From NCBI RefSeq assembly GCF_003171515.1, contig NC_089392.1:806001-870000 (forward strand): DNA of 64,000 nucleotides. Reading direction: 5' to 3'. The notes under the pieces were generated by a model. The model did no database searches, was not told where the DNA came from, and saw only the letters and a list, made by a program, of their open reading frames with translations. Shown in pieces: positions 41,623-54,138 of the stretch. The translations under genes were made by a program, and so were the position numbers. Numbering within the stretch: the first letter of the stretch is position 1; every line of letters starts with the position of its first letter. The stretch comes from Pyrenophora tritici-repentis. Its lineage: Eukaryota; Ascomycota; Dothideomycetes; Pleosporales; Pleosporaceae.

Positions 41623-44402
41623 CTAGTCTTTGCCCAGATACGTCCATCTCAATGGCTTGTCCTGCGGTCCCAAGCCCCTCACCTTGATGATCTGCTCATC
41701 TCCAGGGACTAGGTCTATCGCGCTGTCATGTACGAGAACACCCGAGCGCTCCTCGAACACGAGGCCCTTGGTGGGTTTCTGTGCTCTGACGACGATAGTT
41801 TCTCCGCGGGGTATGACTTCCACACCGCGGTCGTCAAAGTCGAGGTACTTGAGAGGTTGTGGCCAGTCGACATCTCGGGAGACAATCTCGCCATCAACCC
41901 ATATGCGTACGGCTAGGACGTGCGGCTGCTCGTTCCGGTTGTCGATCGTACCTGAGAGAACGTCGGTTGTGCCGTTCGGAACGAGCCTGATATCCTTCTT
42001 GACGATCTTCTCCTTAATTTCTTTACCGCTCTTGACGCTAATATACCGCAACTCAACGGTCGCTACCACCTCGTCCAACTTCTGGTTCGCAACCCAGACC
42101 TCGTAATCGCTGGTTGCCGGCACTCTTGCATGTACCACACTCCAATCAAAGTGCGCTCGTTTGACGGCAACAGCAATGGGAGCAAGGACTCTGCGCATCG
42201 CGTAGTATGCCGGCTTCTTGCGCTGGAAGTAATCGACAATAGACCACGAAGTGACTGGCCAACAGTCGTTGAGCTGCCAGACGAGTGCACCACCACAATG
42301 CCTGTTTTGACCCCACTGCCGTCGCCAGCCCCGGTAGCCGAACATTAGCGCTTCGGCCTGCGAGAGCTGTGTGAGGTGGATAAAAGACTATTCGCTGTTA
42401 GCACCTATACAGCCTATATTACGGCCCACTTGGCTATAGTCCTCGACCATGAACCGGGTATCCGTCGACACGGCACCTACCTCCAGATCCGTCTTGGTGC
42501 GGAAGTTTTCCACCAAATACGTCGCTATCCGCCGCTCGTGGCCGTCCGCCTTGTTGTGGAAGTCGATCATGTGGCTTTGCGGGTATAGTTGCGTTGGATC
42601 AGTGCACCAGTACCTCACTGTATCAATATGTGGGAATGCCTCCATGCCAAACTCGCTATTGAACCGGCCGCCCAAGGTATCGAAAATTTGATACTTCTCC
42701 TGCGTGCCGTGCCATACTAGGCGCATTGTGAGTATACTATATTTGGAGCGACGGGGATATGTTACCATTCCATTGATGCATGTCGCCCACTGTGGGGTTG
42801 GAAGTCTTGAGGCCGTCACCCCATGGTGACCCCGGATGATATGGTACATGTGGGCTTTCCGCGGCAACCACATCCGGTAGCAACTAGTGGTTGCAAAAAT
42901 CCATCAGCGTATTCACACTATGATGGTAGTGGGTGCGCACGTACCTTTTCGTAGATGTATCTAGCAGGGAAGTCAGTCTTGAGCCAGCTCTCCGGGTCCT
43001 TGTCGTCGTAATCATAAGTCAAGCCATAGGTTTCCTGGACTTGGTAGTCCTCGTTATTTCCTGCATAGATGATGATGGAAGGATGATGTCGGAGTCGGGT
43101 GACGTTGGCGGTGCATTCTTCCTTGATTGATCGCAAGATGTCCGGAAAGGCGGGATAGTTGCCGCAGCCAAACATGAAATCTTGCCACACCAGTACACCA
43201 AGCTCGTCGCAGATGTCATAGAAGACGTCTTCTTCCCAAATTCCACCACCCCATATTCTGATCATGATTTGATAGCCATCTACCATGAGCTCGAGCCATC
43301 TGCGGTACTGGTCCTCGGTCACTCTAGGAGTAAAGGAGTCTGCCGGAATCCAATCCGAACCACCGCAAAACACATCCACACCATTGACACGAAAATAGAA
43401 GCTTTTGCCAATAGCGTCTGGTTCTTGTATAAGCTCACCCTTTCGAAAGCCGGTCCGACGTGACGTCTGATGCAACTTTACATCGTTTGCGAAGAGAGTT
43501 GCGGTAACAGTGTAGAGAGGCTGCTCACCGTACCCATGAGGATACCACAGCTTTGGGTTATTGACATGAAAGTCAACCGTGGCTACACCATTGCTAATCT
43601 TTGCAGTCTCTTTGAAGACCTGCTTATCTCCATCGAACACATCGAAACTAACACTGTCGGCGGACACTCCTTGAACAGTCGCAGAAACCGTCCCATGCAC
43701 CGACTTCAGGCCACTCTCAAGCTTGTAGTCGACTCTCAAATCTTCAAATCTTGCCTGATAGGTTTCTAGTCGTACTTCGCGCCATGGCCCGCACGTGTTG
43801 AGGATCGGGCCCCAGTCCCAGCCCCAGTGGTACTGAGCCTTTCTTACGGCTAGCCTTGACATGTCGCCATTAAAACCGACCCATTTGTGTTCTGGATACA
43901 TCTCCTTGATCTTTATGGCTTCTAGGCGCGCAGATGCGAACCCGATCTCCAAAATGTTCTTTTCGCCAAGTCTGAGCTTCTTGGTCACGTCAAGGCGATG
44001 TGGAATGAACATGTTGTCGCTTTCGAGAACAGTCTCTCCATTGATTCGGACAGTTGCGAAAGTATCCAAGCCATCAAACGCAAGGACATGCGTGGTGCCT
44101 TCATTTGCTTCTTGCACTTGAGGCAACTCGACTTTGTAGGTCCAAGCCTTGTCCGCCACCCATTCTGCGTGAAGCTCATTGAAGCCTAGAAATGGATCTG
44201 GAATTCTGAAATGTGTTAGTTTCTTCTAAACCATGCCTCGACTGAAGGTCGAAACGTACTTGCCAGCCTCAATCAAGTCCAGATGAACGTTGGTAGGTAC
44301 CTTCTTGACAGGCATCCACGCATTCTTGGTCGCATCGTCGGACTGCTTGAATGACCATCCTTCTGACAAGCGATAGCAGCTTAGGGATTGCGATTTCGCC
44401 AT
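41623..44402 (-). CDS. mndB: beta-mannosidase, GH2, intracellular type B
   Basis: Glycoside hydrolase family 2 enzyme releasing terminal beta-mannose from manno-oligosaccharides. Five exons (44260-44402, 42945-44205, 42766-42883, 42430-42716, 41623-42387) join in phase to 857 aa. The start MAKSQSLSCYRLSEGWSFK has no signal peptide, matching the cytosolic type B branch of Aspergillus and not the secreted type A. Seen: the sugar-binding domain (TFATVRINGETVLESDNMFIPHR), the immunoglobulin-like domain, and the TIM barrel with IRIWGGGIWEEDVFYDICDE, VWQDFMFGCGNYP, acid/base Glu in IIYAGNNEDYQ and the nucleophile Glu in NSEFGMEAFPHID. The Trp-rich LNDCWPVTSWSIVDY in the last exon closes the active site. 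The exon 4 donor (GTGGGC) is unusual but keeps the frame. The Zn2Cys6 gene lies directly downstream on the same strand. Confidence 0.93.
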
Positions 44403-45193
44403 GATGATTGTAAGTCAAGATGGTGGTGGTCGGCAGAACCCTCTGCTGGCTCTTAAAGGTGCCGGAACTGCCAATTAGCGGGGTAAGTACGACCGGGAAC
44501 CCTCTTGTTGAATGACGCCAGGAAGGTTCTTTTCTAATACCATATGAGACGATTGACATGGCCGGAGCATGAAGTGCCGCGTTCAGCTCCATCGAGCTGT
44601 GTGTAGTACCATGAAACAGTCCCTGAAAGGCATACGGAAGGGACGCTCCGGGTCCAATCTGGCTAGACACGCGCCCGTTATGGGGCCGACGTCGCAAAAA
44701 AGCTAGCGGTATCAGCCGTCCGAAGGCCACGCGGTACAGCTAAATGCAGTGGACTGCAAGAGGAGATGTGCCGCTAATTCCGTGTTGTATGGAGTAAGTT
44801 AAGGCTGTGCATGCAATGTCGGAGGCTCGATGGGAGTATCCCGGATAGTTCAACCGCCCACATATGGCATGCGTATCGCAGCGTAAAACTTCGCAGTCTT
44901 CTATGTACTAGTAGGCTTTGATAGTGCGGACTACCGCAAGGTAAGAGTCTCTAAGGATTGTTAAGCTCCGATCTAATTGAGCTACATGATTGAACAAAAA
45001 GTGTTCACCACGCAGCACGTACGCTGTATGCATCACTATTTGATGTCATCATCGGTGTGAGATTTCAAAGTTGGCAAGATGTTCAAGGTTTATTGACAAC
45101 CAAGACACAGGGTATAGAACTATACAAGCACGAAACAACAGCAACGGAGGTTTCTCCGCAGTCTATACATGGACAAGGGAAGGTGCCAGCCCA
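44403..45193. other. intergenic, beta-mannosidase promoter
   Basis: Between the beta-mannosidase start and the 3' end of the thaumatin-like gene. A longer minus frame (44269-44730) overlaps the mannosidase first exon in another frame and is a shadow. Nothing else is seen. Confidence 0.5.
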
Positions 45194-46536
45194 CTAACAA
45201 AAGATGCGTGCCGAAGCTACAGCAGTCAAAACGACAGTAACTGTGAGCAGGGTGCGATCTAATCGGAAGGTGCCAGACGCAGCGTTTCTTCGGAACATGC
45301 CGCCACTGGCCTGTTTGAGACCCATTGCGGCTTTTTTGTCGACTTTGCCCTGCTGTGCTAATTGGAGCATCTCCGCTCTACTCGTCGAGAGGATTGTTGT
45401 TGAGCGAGCGCCCGGACAGAAGACGACTTCGAATCCGGCTCCAGAAGGGATGATGAAGGTGGAGGTCTGATCATCGAAGGCTATAGCATGTGTTAGCTAC
45501 GCAGTGTTTGAACCACGAGGGAAGACATACCAAAGCTGTATGCATCTGGGCATACTGATTTTACGTTTTTGGAATACTCGCTCGGCTGACAGGCACTGGG
45601 CGAGTTGTATTGGCCAGTGCAACAGTCCTGTGGCTGGTTGTTTTTTGCGCATGCGGAATAGCACGGGTTGAACTGTGGGCGCTGGATGTTGTCGTCTGGG
45701 TAAGGATACACGCCATCTCCGGGCTTTTGCGGAGGGGTCTGTTGTAAGTCCCAAGGGCACCATCTGGAGATCTTATTCTCGTCTACATCCTGGTCGAAAG
45801 GTAATGGATATGAGGTGTTTGTGCGTAGGAAGCTGGGATACTCTGGGTACGGATTGTAGCCCTGCGGTGCAAGCAGACCGTCTGTACCTTGGCATGATGG
45901 ATTGGTAAGGTTCGGTGGGATGTCGTCAAGCGTGATGTTCTCGAGCGGCTGGAGGACGATTGCCATGGGTACGTTGTAGCCATCGACCAACGAGATGTCG
46001 TAGTATGTGTGTCCGTCTCCGGCATCCAATGTGAACTCGGCAAGCGAGACAGGAACGTCGCCCTGGATATGTCAGCAAAGGCTTGCATGGGACATGGTGG
46101 CACATACCCCGACCCGGCAATTCAAGGCGCCATTGCAGTCGCCAGAGAGACAAGCTTTCCCTTTGCCTGAAGCCGAAGCCGATCCGTCATCGTTGAAGGA
46201 ACAGTTCGTTCGTCCCCAAACCCGCCCTTGCCAATCTTCTGACACGGTCTGATTCTTGGACTCCCCGGGTTTCAGCTGGAAGCCGTTTTGAGCTGGCCCT
46301 GTCCCGGATTGTGTTGAGATGCCGGGCCAAATGTTGTCAGGACATTGGTTCGTGACGAGCAAAGGCGTAATGTCCAGCTTCCTGCGATTGGTCTTCCAGG
46401 GTGCCTTTTGAGCCATGTGATGCAACCCATCGGTTAGAGGCAAGCCGGCCAGTAAGAAAAGAACGGTACATAGATGTGCGACCGAGATGCGATTTATAGG
46501 CCGGGAGCAGCCATAATTGAACGTGGTGCTAGGCAT
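45194..46536 (-). CDS. thaumatin-like protein, probably GPI-anchored
   Basis: Secreted or wall-attached protein of the thaumatin/osmotin fold; some fungal members have beta-1,3-glucan-related activity. Three exons (46108-46536, 45531-46062, 45194-45480) give 415 aa. The N-terminus has a hydrophobic signal segment (VAHLCTVLFLLAGLPLTDG) after a charged start. Fold marks are NQCPDNIWPGI, GRVWGRTNCSF (first half), CLSGDCNGALNCRVG spliced to GDVPVSLAEFTL, YYDISLVDGYNVPM, and the Cys-rich NPCYSACAKNNQPQDCCTGQY, ending near CPDAYSFAFDD. Exon 3 adds a Ser/Ala-rich stalk and a terminal hydrophobic stretch (LLTVTVVLTAVASARIFC) typical of a GPI-anchor signal. Catalytic ability was not assessed. Confidence 0.88.
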
Positions 46537-47933
46537 ATTTCAAAAGTGACTGCGCGCGCCGGATGCGCAATCACAATTCAAGGATTCGTGGTTAGAAATA
46601 GTTGATACGGTATAAGACGTAAGGATGCAGGCCGTGACTGAGCGTCGTGGTGAAGAGGATTTAGAGAGACTTCAGGGTGGGATCTTTTGAGGTTAAGGCT
46701 GGCTGTGAATATGGATGAGGATTGGGGCCTCGGCCCTGCAGCAGAATCAGGGAACATGGCGAAGGATTGGCCAACAATTGCTATGGTGAAGAAGTTGCTA
46801 CTTGGTGTCAAGCCAGTGACGCAATGAGGTGTGCCTGCCCCTGGTGAACAAGGGTCCAGCAGGGCTGAGATACAGCCTCAGCCTGTCACGGGCGCCCACG
46901 CGAGCGTATCCAAGACGGTCGGACCGGCGCGTTAGCGGTATCTGCTATCTTGCATCTTGGAGTGCGGGACCTTGTTTCGGCAGTCTTTTACTGCTCGAGG
47001 TGATGAGCCATTAGACGGACGATTGTCTAAGACGGTCAAAATGAGTCATCGAGGTTGCTGTGGATGCCCAACCATCGGACAAGTCATCTGGTCCTGCTGT
47101 ACACCTAGAGCTCGACATGCTATATTAGACTTTGGTTATCGTATTTTGTGAATATTTAGATAAAGTCCCAGCAGTTAAGAGCCGACTCGTTGTGGATGCT
47201 GAAGGAGTGAGGAAAGGAACATGGTTAGCACTAGCCTGTCGCACATACACCCAATATACCGCTTTGCGACAACAGGTCTACAGGAAGATAGTCTTCGCGC
47301 CTAACTTTGTAATGTACCCTGAGAGTGGTGGGATTGCGATGTAATCATGTCGTCGTCGCTCCTCGTCGGGGCCGACTTGTTCGCAACCATGGGACACCCA
47401 GTGCATCGCCTTGATCCTCAACAGCCAATCACAAAACCTCGGGCACTGGCAAGGCGAAAGGAAATTGCATCTCCTTTCCCAAGGCTGAGATTTCGTGCTG
47501 GCGTCTCGGAGACGGGACTCGGAGGTACGAGGCAAAGATGCCGGTCTCGCCACCATTAGCTGAGATCTGCGAGGCGAGTGCGAGTTGTTTTCTTGGCTCT
47601 CCTGACACTTGACATTTGCTGATACTGGCTGTTACCACTACATTTACTCTTTGGGCACGCCCACATATTGTCCACTTTCTATTCTGCACCCTTTTACCCT
47701 ATACGCTCCTTCTTCACGGTACTGGTCTTGTCAGGCGCTTTAGTCTCCTTTCTGCAGGCTTCGATCTTCGGACTCCCGTATCGCCACCGATTCGGCACCT
47801 TCCCACGACGGCCTTTGATATCACCCTATTGAAAGCATACTGCTGAATACCCGTCCAGTCGTATTGACCTCGCGCTATACACATCACAGAAATCGCTGCA
47901 GAGATAGAAGGCTTCCTGTCTGCCATCACCACA
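46537..47933. other. divergent promoter region, thaumatin-like / SCS7
   Basis: 1.4 kb between divergent genes. The last ~300 bp before SCS7 are pyrimidine-rich, typical of a fungal 5' leader. No further gene is supported. Confidence 0.5.
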
Positions 47934-49206
47934 ATGCCCGGCCGTACCCTTCCGACGATTCCGACCGCTGAGGTGCGCGCCCACAATAACGAAAAGTCGT
48001 GCTATGTCACTATAGGGACCAAAGTCTACGATGTCACCGAATTTCTTGATGGCCATCCTGGTGGCCCCGAGTTTATCCTGGAATACGCCGGCAAGGATGT
48101 AGAGGCAATCTTGAAGGACGAGATCTCGCACACACATTCCGACTCTGCCTACGAGATCCTTGAGGAAAATCTGGTTGGTTTCATGGCTACTGAGCCTGTC
48201 ATCAATGGCGCAGTCAAGAGCTCCAAGCCAGGAGACATTGTCCCATTGCCACCCTCCGAAGAGGGCACCGCAGAACTTAAGGGCATGTCACAGAACGGCA
48301 AGCCCCTCTACGCAGCAACCGGCATGTCGTCCGAAGAAGACCTATCAAAAGAGACGGACCCGAACAAGGACTACAAGGAGCACAAATTCTTAGACCTCAG
48401 CAAGCCCCTCTTGATGCAGGTCTGGAATGGCGGATTCAGCAAGGACTTTTACTTGGAGCAGGTGCACCGACCGCGTCATTACAAAGGCGGTGACTCTGCG
48501 CCATTATTCGGTAACTTTCTGGAGCCGCTGAGCAAGACGCCTTGGTGGGTTGTGCCTTCTCTGTGGTGGCCTTGCATTGCATACGGTACAACAGTGGCTC
48601 TCGGTGGGCTACAGTCTGCCCCAGTGCTGGCAGGATACTGGGCCTTCGGGTTGGGCTTTTGGACCATCATAGAGTACGTCCTACACAGGGGTCTGTTCCA
48701 TCTGGATGAGTAAGTACTCTCCGTCTCCATGCACGCATCAGTTATTAACGCGAAGCAGCCATCTGCCTGACAACCGTGTCGGCATCACCCTCCACTTCCT
48801 CCTCCACGGCATTCACCACTACCTCCCCATGGACAAGTATAGACTTGTTATGCCGCCAACGCTTTTCGTTGTTCTGGCAGCGCCGTTCTGGAAGTTTGCC
48901 CAAACTGTCATCTTTTGGAATTGGTATGCGGCTTTGGCTGCGTACTGTGGCGGCGTGTTTGGATACACATGCTACGATATGACGCACTACTTTCTTCATC
49001 ATCAAAAGTATGATTTCCAATCTCCTGTACATTTACCATGCTGACCCTACAGGCTTCCTGAATACTACCAGCAACTGAAGAAGTACCATCTCAAGCACCA
49101 CTTTGCCGACTACCAGAACGGATTCGGAGTTACCAGCCGCTTCTGGGATAGGGTTTTTGGCACTGAGCTTGAAATGGGACCTACAAAGGTCATCAAGACT
49201 ACGTAA
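47934..49206 (+). CDS. SCS7: sphingolipid fatty acid alpha-hydroxylase
   Basis: An ER enzyme that 2-hydroxylates the very-long-chain fatty acid of ceramide. Three exons (47934-48709, 48759-49007, 49053-49206) give 392 aa, close to yeast Scs7. The N-terminal cytochrome b5 domain has the haem ligand motif FLDGHPGGPEF and a second His in SHTHSDSA. The C-terminal fatty acid hydroxylase domain has membrane helices and the di-iron histidine boxes: EYVLHRGLFH, HFLLHGIHH, THYFLHH and YHLKHHF. Splicing restores HRGLFHLDEHLPDN and THYFLHHQKLPEYYQQ exactly across the introns. The start fits the usual short N-terminus before b5. Confidence 0.95.
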
Positions 49207-49736
49207 GGCGGGGAATTTGAGAAGAATTCTGTTATTAGACATGTACGCTTTTAATCACATTGTGAAGACTGCATTGGGAGGCGTTCAAGCGGATTCCACA
49301 AGACCATTTTGGGTCGGTCACATCGCTGGCTTACGGATTTCCGACGTTAATGTCCTTCTCTACGAACACTAGCACCAATAATAGTAATGCTCACCGGATC
49401 ACCCTTCCTCGTTTCTCATTGATTCCTTGTGCACTTGTGTACGTGACAGCGGCCAAAGCGCGCATGCACACGTGAATGCGGCTTCTAGCGTCACGCTAAA
49501 GGCAGATGCGTGCCAAGCCCCCGCCAACTTTTCAAAGTCGCAGCGGCCAGCCCAGCTCCCGTTCTCCACCTCACTCAACCACAACGAATCTGTGCGCAAC
49601 AACACGAACAAGTACACGTTTGTTGAGTGCAGTCCAACCAAGCAAGCAAGGTATCCCTCAGCGATAGCTCTTAGTAGCAGCTGAGCATCCGCCCAACATC
49701 TCAATTGAGTCCAGCACCCGACAAGCAACTAACAAC
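49207..49736. other. intergenic, SCS7 to RBM39-like gene
   Basis: Short tandem intergenic region holding the 3' UTR and the next promoter. No additional feature is seen. Confidence 0.5.
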
Positions 49737-51602
49737 ATGTCAACCTCGGCAGCCGTGGACGCGCTCCTTGAGGAGACTGCCCGCGAGATCGAAACGAAGG
49801 AGCGGGAGCGCCAGTCAAGCAGTGATGTGCGGTCAAACGATGGTCGCCGCCCTGACCGGGAGCGCTATAGTGTGAGCCGTCGTGACCGGCGTTCGAGGAG
49901 TCGAGACCGTGGGGATAGGAATCGTGAGTCTAATGGAGATAGGCGTCGGAGTCGCGATAGGGAGCATGGACCGAGGGATGGAGGCCGTCCTAGATCGAGC
50001 AAAGGTGCTGACACAGACGAAGACCGTGATAGGTACCAGCGCAGCAGGTCCCGCGACCGACGCGGAGGACGTGGCCGTGACCGCGGTGACTTTTACAGCG
50101 GTGGTGGGCGCCCGCGTTCTAGGTCGCCTCGTCCAGACCGCAACTACAACCGCTACCGTGAGAGGTCCCGAGACCGTCGCCGCAACAGCAGTGAGGAGCG
50201 TCGCCCAACTCGCCGTGTTCAGACGCCTGCAGAGCCAGAAGTCACCGAGGACGACCGCGATAAGCGCACTATCTTTGTGCAACAGATCTCCCAGCGAGCA
50301 GAGACCCATCACCTCCGCAATTTCTTCGAACGTGTTGGACCCGTTATCGAGGCTCAGATTGTCAAGGACCGAGTTACCCTCCGTTCCAAAGGGTAAGTAC
50401 TCCCCATGTCTGCTCAAGGGAAAGTACGGATGCTAATATGCTCTTTAGTGTCGGTTACGTCGAGTTCAAGGATGAGGAGTCGGTGGCAAAGGCCTTGGAA
50501 CTAACCGGTCAGAAGCTCAAAGGTGTGCCAATCATTGCGCAGCTTGCTGAAGCAGAGAAGAATCGTGCTGCTCGACCTTCTGAGGGTGGAGCTGCACCTG
50601 GTGCAAACGGTGCGCCTTTCCATCGTCTGTACGTTGGTAACATCCACTTCAGTGTCACCGAGGGCGACTTGAAAGAAATCTTCGAGCCATTCGGCGCTTT
50701 GGAACAGGTCATTTTGCAGCGAGACGAGGCCAATCCTGGCCGCTCCAAGGGTTATGGTTTTGTCCAGTAAGTGACTACTATTTGCTTTGCTTAGGATGTC
50801 CTCTAATGTGTATATAGGTTCGTCGATCCTGCTAACGCAAAGAATGCCTTAGCTGAGATGAATGGTTTTGAGCTAGCTGGTCGCCAGATTCGTGTTGGAC
50901 TAGGCAACGATAAGTTCACACCGGAATCAACGGCTAACCTTTTGCGTACCTTCTCCCAACAGGCCCAGTCTTACCAGGGCTCTGCTTTCAGCGGAGCTGG
51001 TGGACGTGGAGCCTATGCTGGTGGAAGCGGAGGAAACTTTGATCGGACACATGCAAAGGACGACCGTGGTGTGAGCGGCGCTTCCGCCTTAGATGATACT
51101 GATGTGGCCGGCGTCAACTACAAGACTTATGACCGTTCTAAGCTCATGGATGCTCTTGCTCGCCGCGACAACGGAGAACCCGCTAGGGGTGCACAGCCCG
51201 TGATCAACAAGCCACGCGCCCCCATCGTCGACAAGCCAATGGCTTCCAAATGTGTCAAGATTGAAAATGCTTTCGATGCTGACGAGTATGTACATGTTCC
51301 TTTCATATGTATCTTTGCTAACATCTCCCAGGGAACAGCGCAATGTTGGCAACAACTGGGTCAAAGAGCTCGAGGTTGAAGTCAAGGCCGAGTGTGAGAA
51401 GAAGTACGGCAAGGTTGTTCACATCGCTGTTGATTCAAACAGTGATGGGGAGATATTTGTCAAGTTTGATTCGGTCACTGGAGGTGAAAAAGCTCTTCAA
51501 GGTCTGAACGGTCGTGGCTTCAACAACCGCCGCATCCGCGCCTCGTTCGTTGTGGACAAGATCTACAACTCCTTGTGGGGTGCTGCTGCAAGCAAGTTCT
51601 AG
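49737..51602 (+). CDS. RBM39/CAPER-like splicing factor (fission yeast Rsd1 type)
   Basis: An SR-like RNA-binding protein related to U2AF65, expected to act in early spliceosome assembly in the nucleus. Four exons (49737-50392, 50449-50766, 50818-51285, 51332-51602) give 570 aa. The first ~175 residues are an RS-like domain dense in Arg, Asp and Ser (for example RRDRRSRSRDRGDRNRES). RRM1 begins DKRTIFVQQISQ and, across the first intron, GVGYVEFKDEES. RRM2 has HRLYVGNIHFSVTEGDLKEI and SKGYGFVQFVDP. A linker rich in Gly and Ala follows. The C-terminal UHM/RRM3 begins SKCVKIENAFDADEE and has EIFVKFDSVTGGEKAL and FNNRRIRASFV. Order and length match RBM39 orthologues. Confidence 0.92.
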
Positions 51603-54138
51603 TCGACTGGTACGTAAGACGACTGTTGATGGGTACCCGGCTCTCACCCTGTCGAGTTCCCAGACTACTTATGTGTACAGCATCGTCTACAGCATCGTCA
51701 GCGGCTCTTGCAAGCGTTTCACACAGCTCACTCTTCGGTTTACTTCCATCGGTCACTCGGCAAGCTTTGAAACAATTGGTACGTATGCATGGTGTTCGTG
51801 GAATGGATACGGGTTTCCTACTTCTTCTCTTGTCTTGCTTTTCTTGGGCATAGGTCTTTTGACTGTGTCGGCGAAACGGATGGCGTCAGTTTCTTGACGG
51901 ATGACATGGGTGGGAAATTGTTTCAGGTGGTTGGTGGAGTGAGAAACGGTTCAGATGGATGGAAGATGGATTATAGCTCACACTCAGGTGCAGCTATTTG
52001 CAGGAAAGTGTTTTCATCGGTACGTCGGTGATGGACCACGACCTGGCTCAGATCTTACACTGGTGTCATAGGCTCCTCACGGACCACCGCAACTCGACGA
52101 AATCGCAATTGCGACATGAATTAGGAAGCGGAGGACTCATGGCTGCTAATAGCACATAGGATCAGCTCGTCTCTTCCATTCACTGGATGACTTGTCTGCC
52201 AATAATCATGTGTTTAGAAACTTTTGGACCGTCCATACCCTGGCCTTGATGTGGAGAGATGGATGTGTGATGGGTGGCTTTACATTGCCTGCGGTTTGAC
52301 CCTCTCCATTGCTGACCACCTCGCCTGACGTCGTGACAGGTACCAGTGGCTTTGCTCTCTTCTCATGACTAACTAGGACTATCGAACCCGTGCCTCTCCC
52401 TATTCCCGCGCATCCATCGCCACCTTTGGTTGACTACTTAGCAGGAATCTCACTTCACACTGCATCATACACCCCCAAAGAACAAGCTGTGCCAACTACA
52501 GTTCCTTAATCGCCGTCTCAATTGCACCGTTCCCTGTCAACCATGATGGCTGAATCCAGGGATTTGACTGGAGTTGCCCAAACATAGTCATGTGGATGTG
52601 GTGCTATCATTTGTATATGCTACATACAGCTACATGCACTATGCCTTACAAGGCGGGAGAGTTTGGCAAACATCTTTCCACATATTCAATGCCGTGAAAT
52701 GGAGCCGGGCTGCAACCCACTACTCAAGGTGGCAATGCTCAAAATCGCGCTTCATAGACGTCTCATTGGCGTCTACTTCAAGCCATTGTGTAGACTGATG
52801 AGGAAAACTTTTCAATGAGGTGATCAGCATGTATTGGCGATATCACGTGGTAGCAGCCAAAAAACTGCATGTGGTATCACATGTACGTAAGATTGATTTA
52901 TGTCCAACTTTGCCCATTTTGGTCAAGTCCTGACCAGTAGAACCGAGGGTTGCTTCTATCATCACCTTCTTAAAGGCACAGAAGTCTACCATTCTATCAG
53001 TTTGTTCATGTTCATCTCCAAGAAATGTGTCCTGATCAATGGTATGTCTGCTGATCTAGCGTTGTCAACTGGATGTTACAAACTCCTCCATTAACACACC
53101 TACATTGGTGTTGTTCTTGTTAACACTAACCTTTGACTTTGATGTCTATGAGTTAGTTGACTAAGTCTTCCATCTTAACGTCCTTATCTTGTCCCTCGTC
53201 CCCCTTCTTTACCTTGATTAAGGCGTTTCCACTTGCATCTTCTTGGCCCTCTACCTCTTTCTCATACATCCTATCCTATCACATCATCCTGCATCTCCCA
53301 ATTCTCCGCTGTCTTCCTATCTCCCTTACCCATCTTCTACTCCGCTTGCTCACCCTGTTTCCCTAACCCCTCTACATACTTGTACCGAAAACTTCCTACT
53401 ATCCCCTTACACATCCTCTCCTCTTCCCCACCGCCTTAAAAGCCCTCATATATGTCTACAGCTGCACATTACTCTCCATATCATTTGTTACCCCCGCCCT
53501 CTTCCGCGTCTATTCCTCCAGGAACCGCGTGTATTAGCATCGAACGTGGTCTTCGATGCATACGGGGCAGATGAAAGGTGTTGGTTTTGGCGCGTGAGAT
53601 GGATGATGGAGTTCCGGTTTAAGGGTGTAGAGGGGAGGGGGGCTGTTGGGGTGTAGGAGTGGGTGGGGATACTAGGAGTTGTGTGCAGATTTAGGACTGG
53701 ACAGAAAGATGGTGTATACTTGGAATACTTTGCATGATAAGACTTCTTCAAGTCCTTAGGCACCTAAGTACTGCCACTCGATGCGTTTTCTGATACGACA
53801 TCTTAAACACACATGCATGTGTTTGACAAATAAGCTAGTACACCGGTAAATAACTCAAAGACTAGTTATGATGAAGGAAAGAGAATTCTGATTATGTTAA
53901 GAAATTCTGAATCTTTACAAATTCTACCATATAAGGATTTTTTTCCCTTTGACTGGATGTCCTTGAATCAAGCATGAATAAAGATGCTGCTACTGTCTGC
54001 CTTGTATAGAAGTGGACATCGAAGCGAGTGAAAGTGAAGGTGGCTCGGGTGGTGCTGTTGCTATTGTAAAAGCAAGGCTTGCCATTCACTTCTTCAAGTC
54101 TGTGCGCGCGGCCTTTATACCATTTTCGGTATTCACGC
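51603..54138. other. intergenic, 2.5 kb
   Basis: 3' side of the RBM39-like gene. The plus strand is strongly pyrimidine-rich from about 53157 to 53460. Small palindromes occur (for example CTTAGGCACCTAAG near 53755). Open frames such as 53243-53656 come from the biased composition. No gene is supported. Confidence 0.5.

Noticed and set aside
37553..46536. Secondary-metabolite or carbohydrate gene cluster
   Set aside because: No backbone synthase, and apart from one regulator and one glycosidase the neighbours are unrelated.
53243..53656. 137-codon frame in the pyrimidine-rich tract
   Set aside because: Leu/Pro/Ser-rich translation is explained by the C/T bias of the strand.
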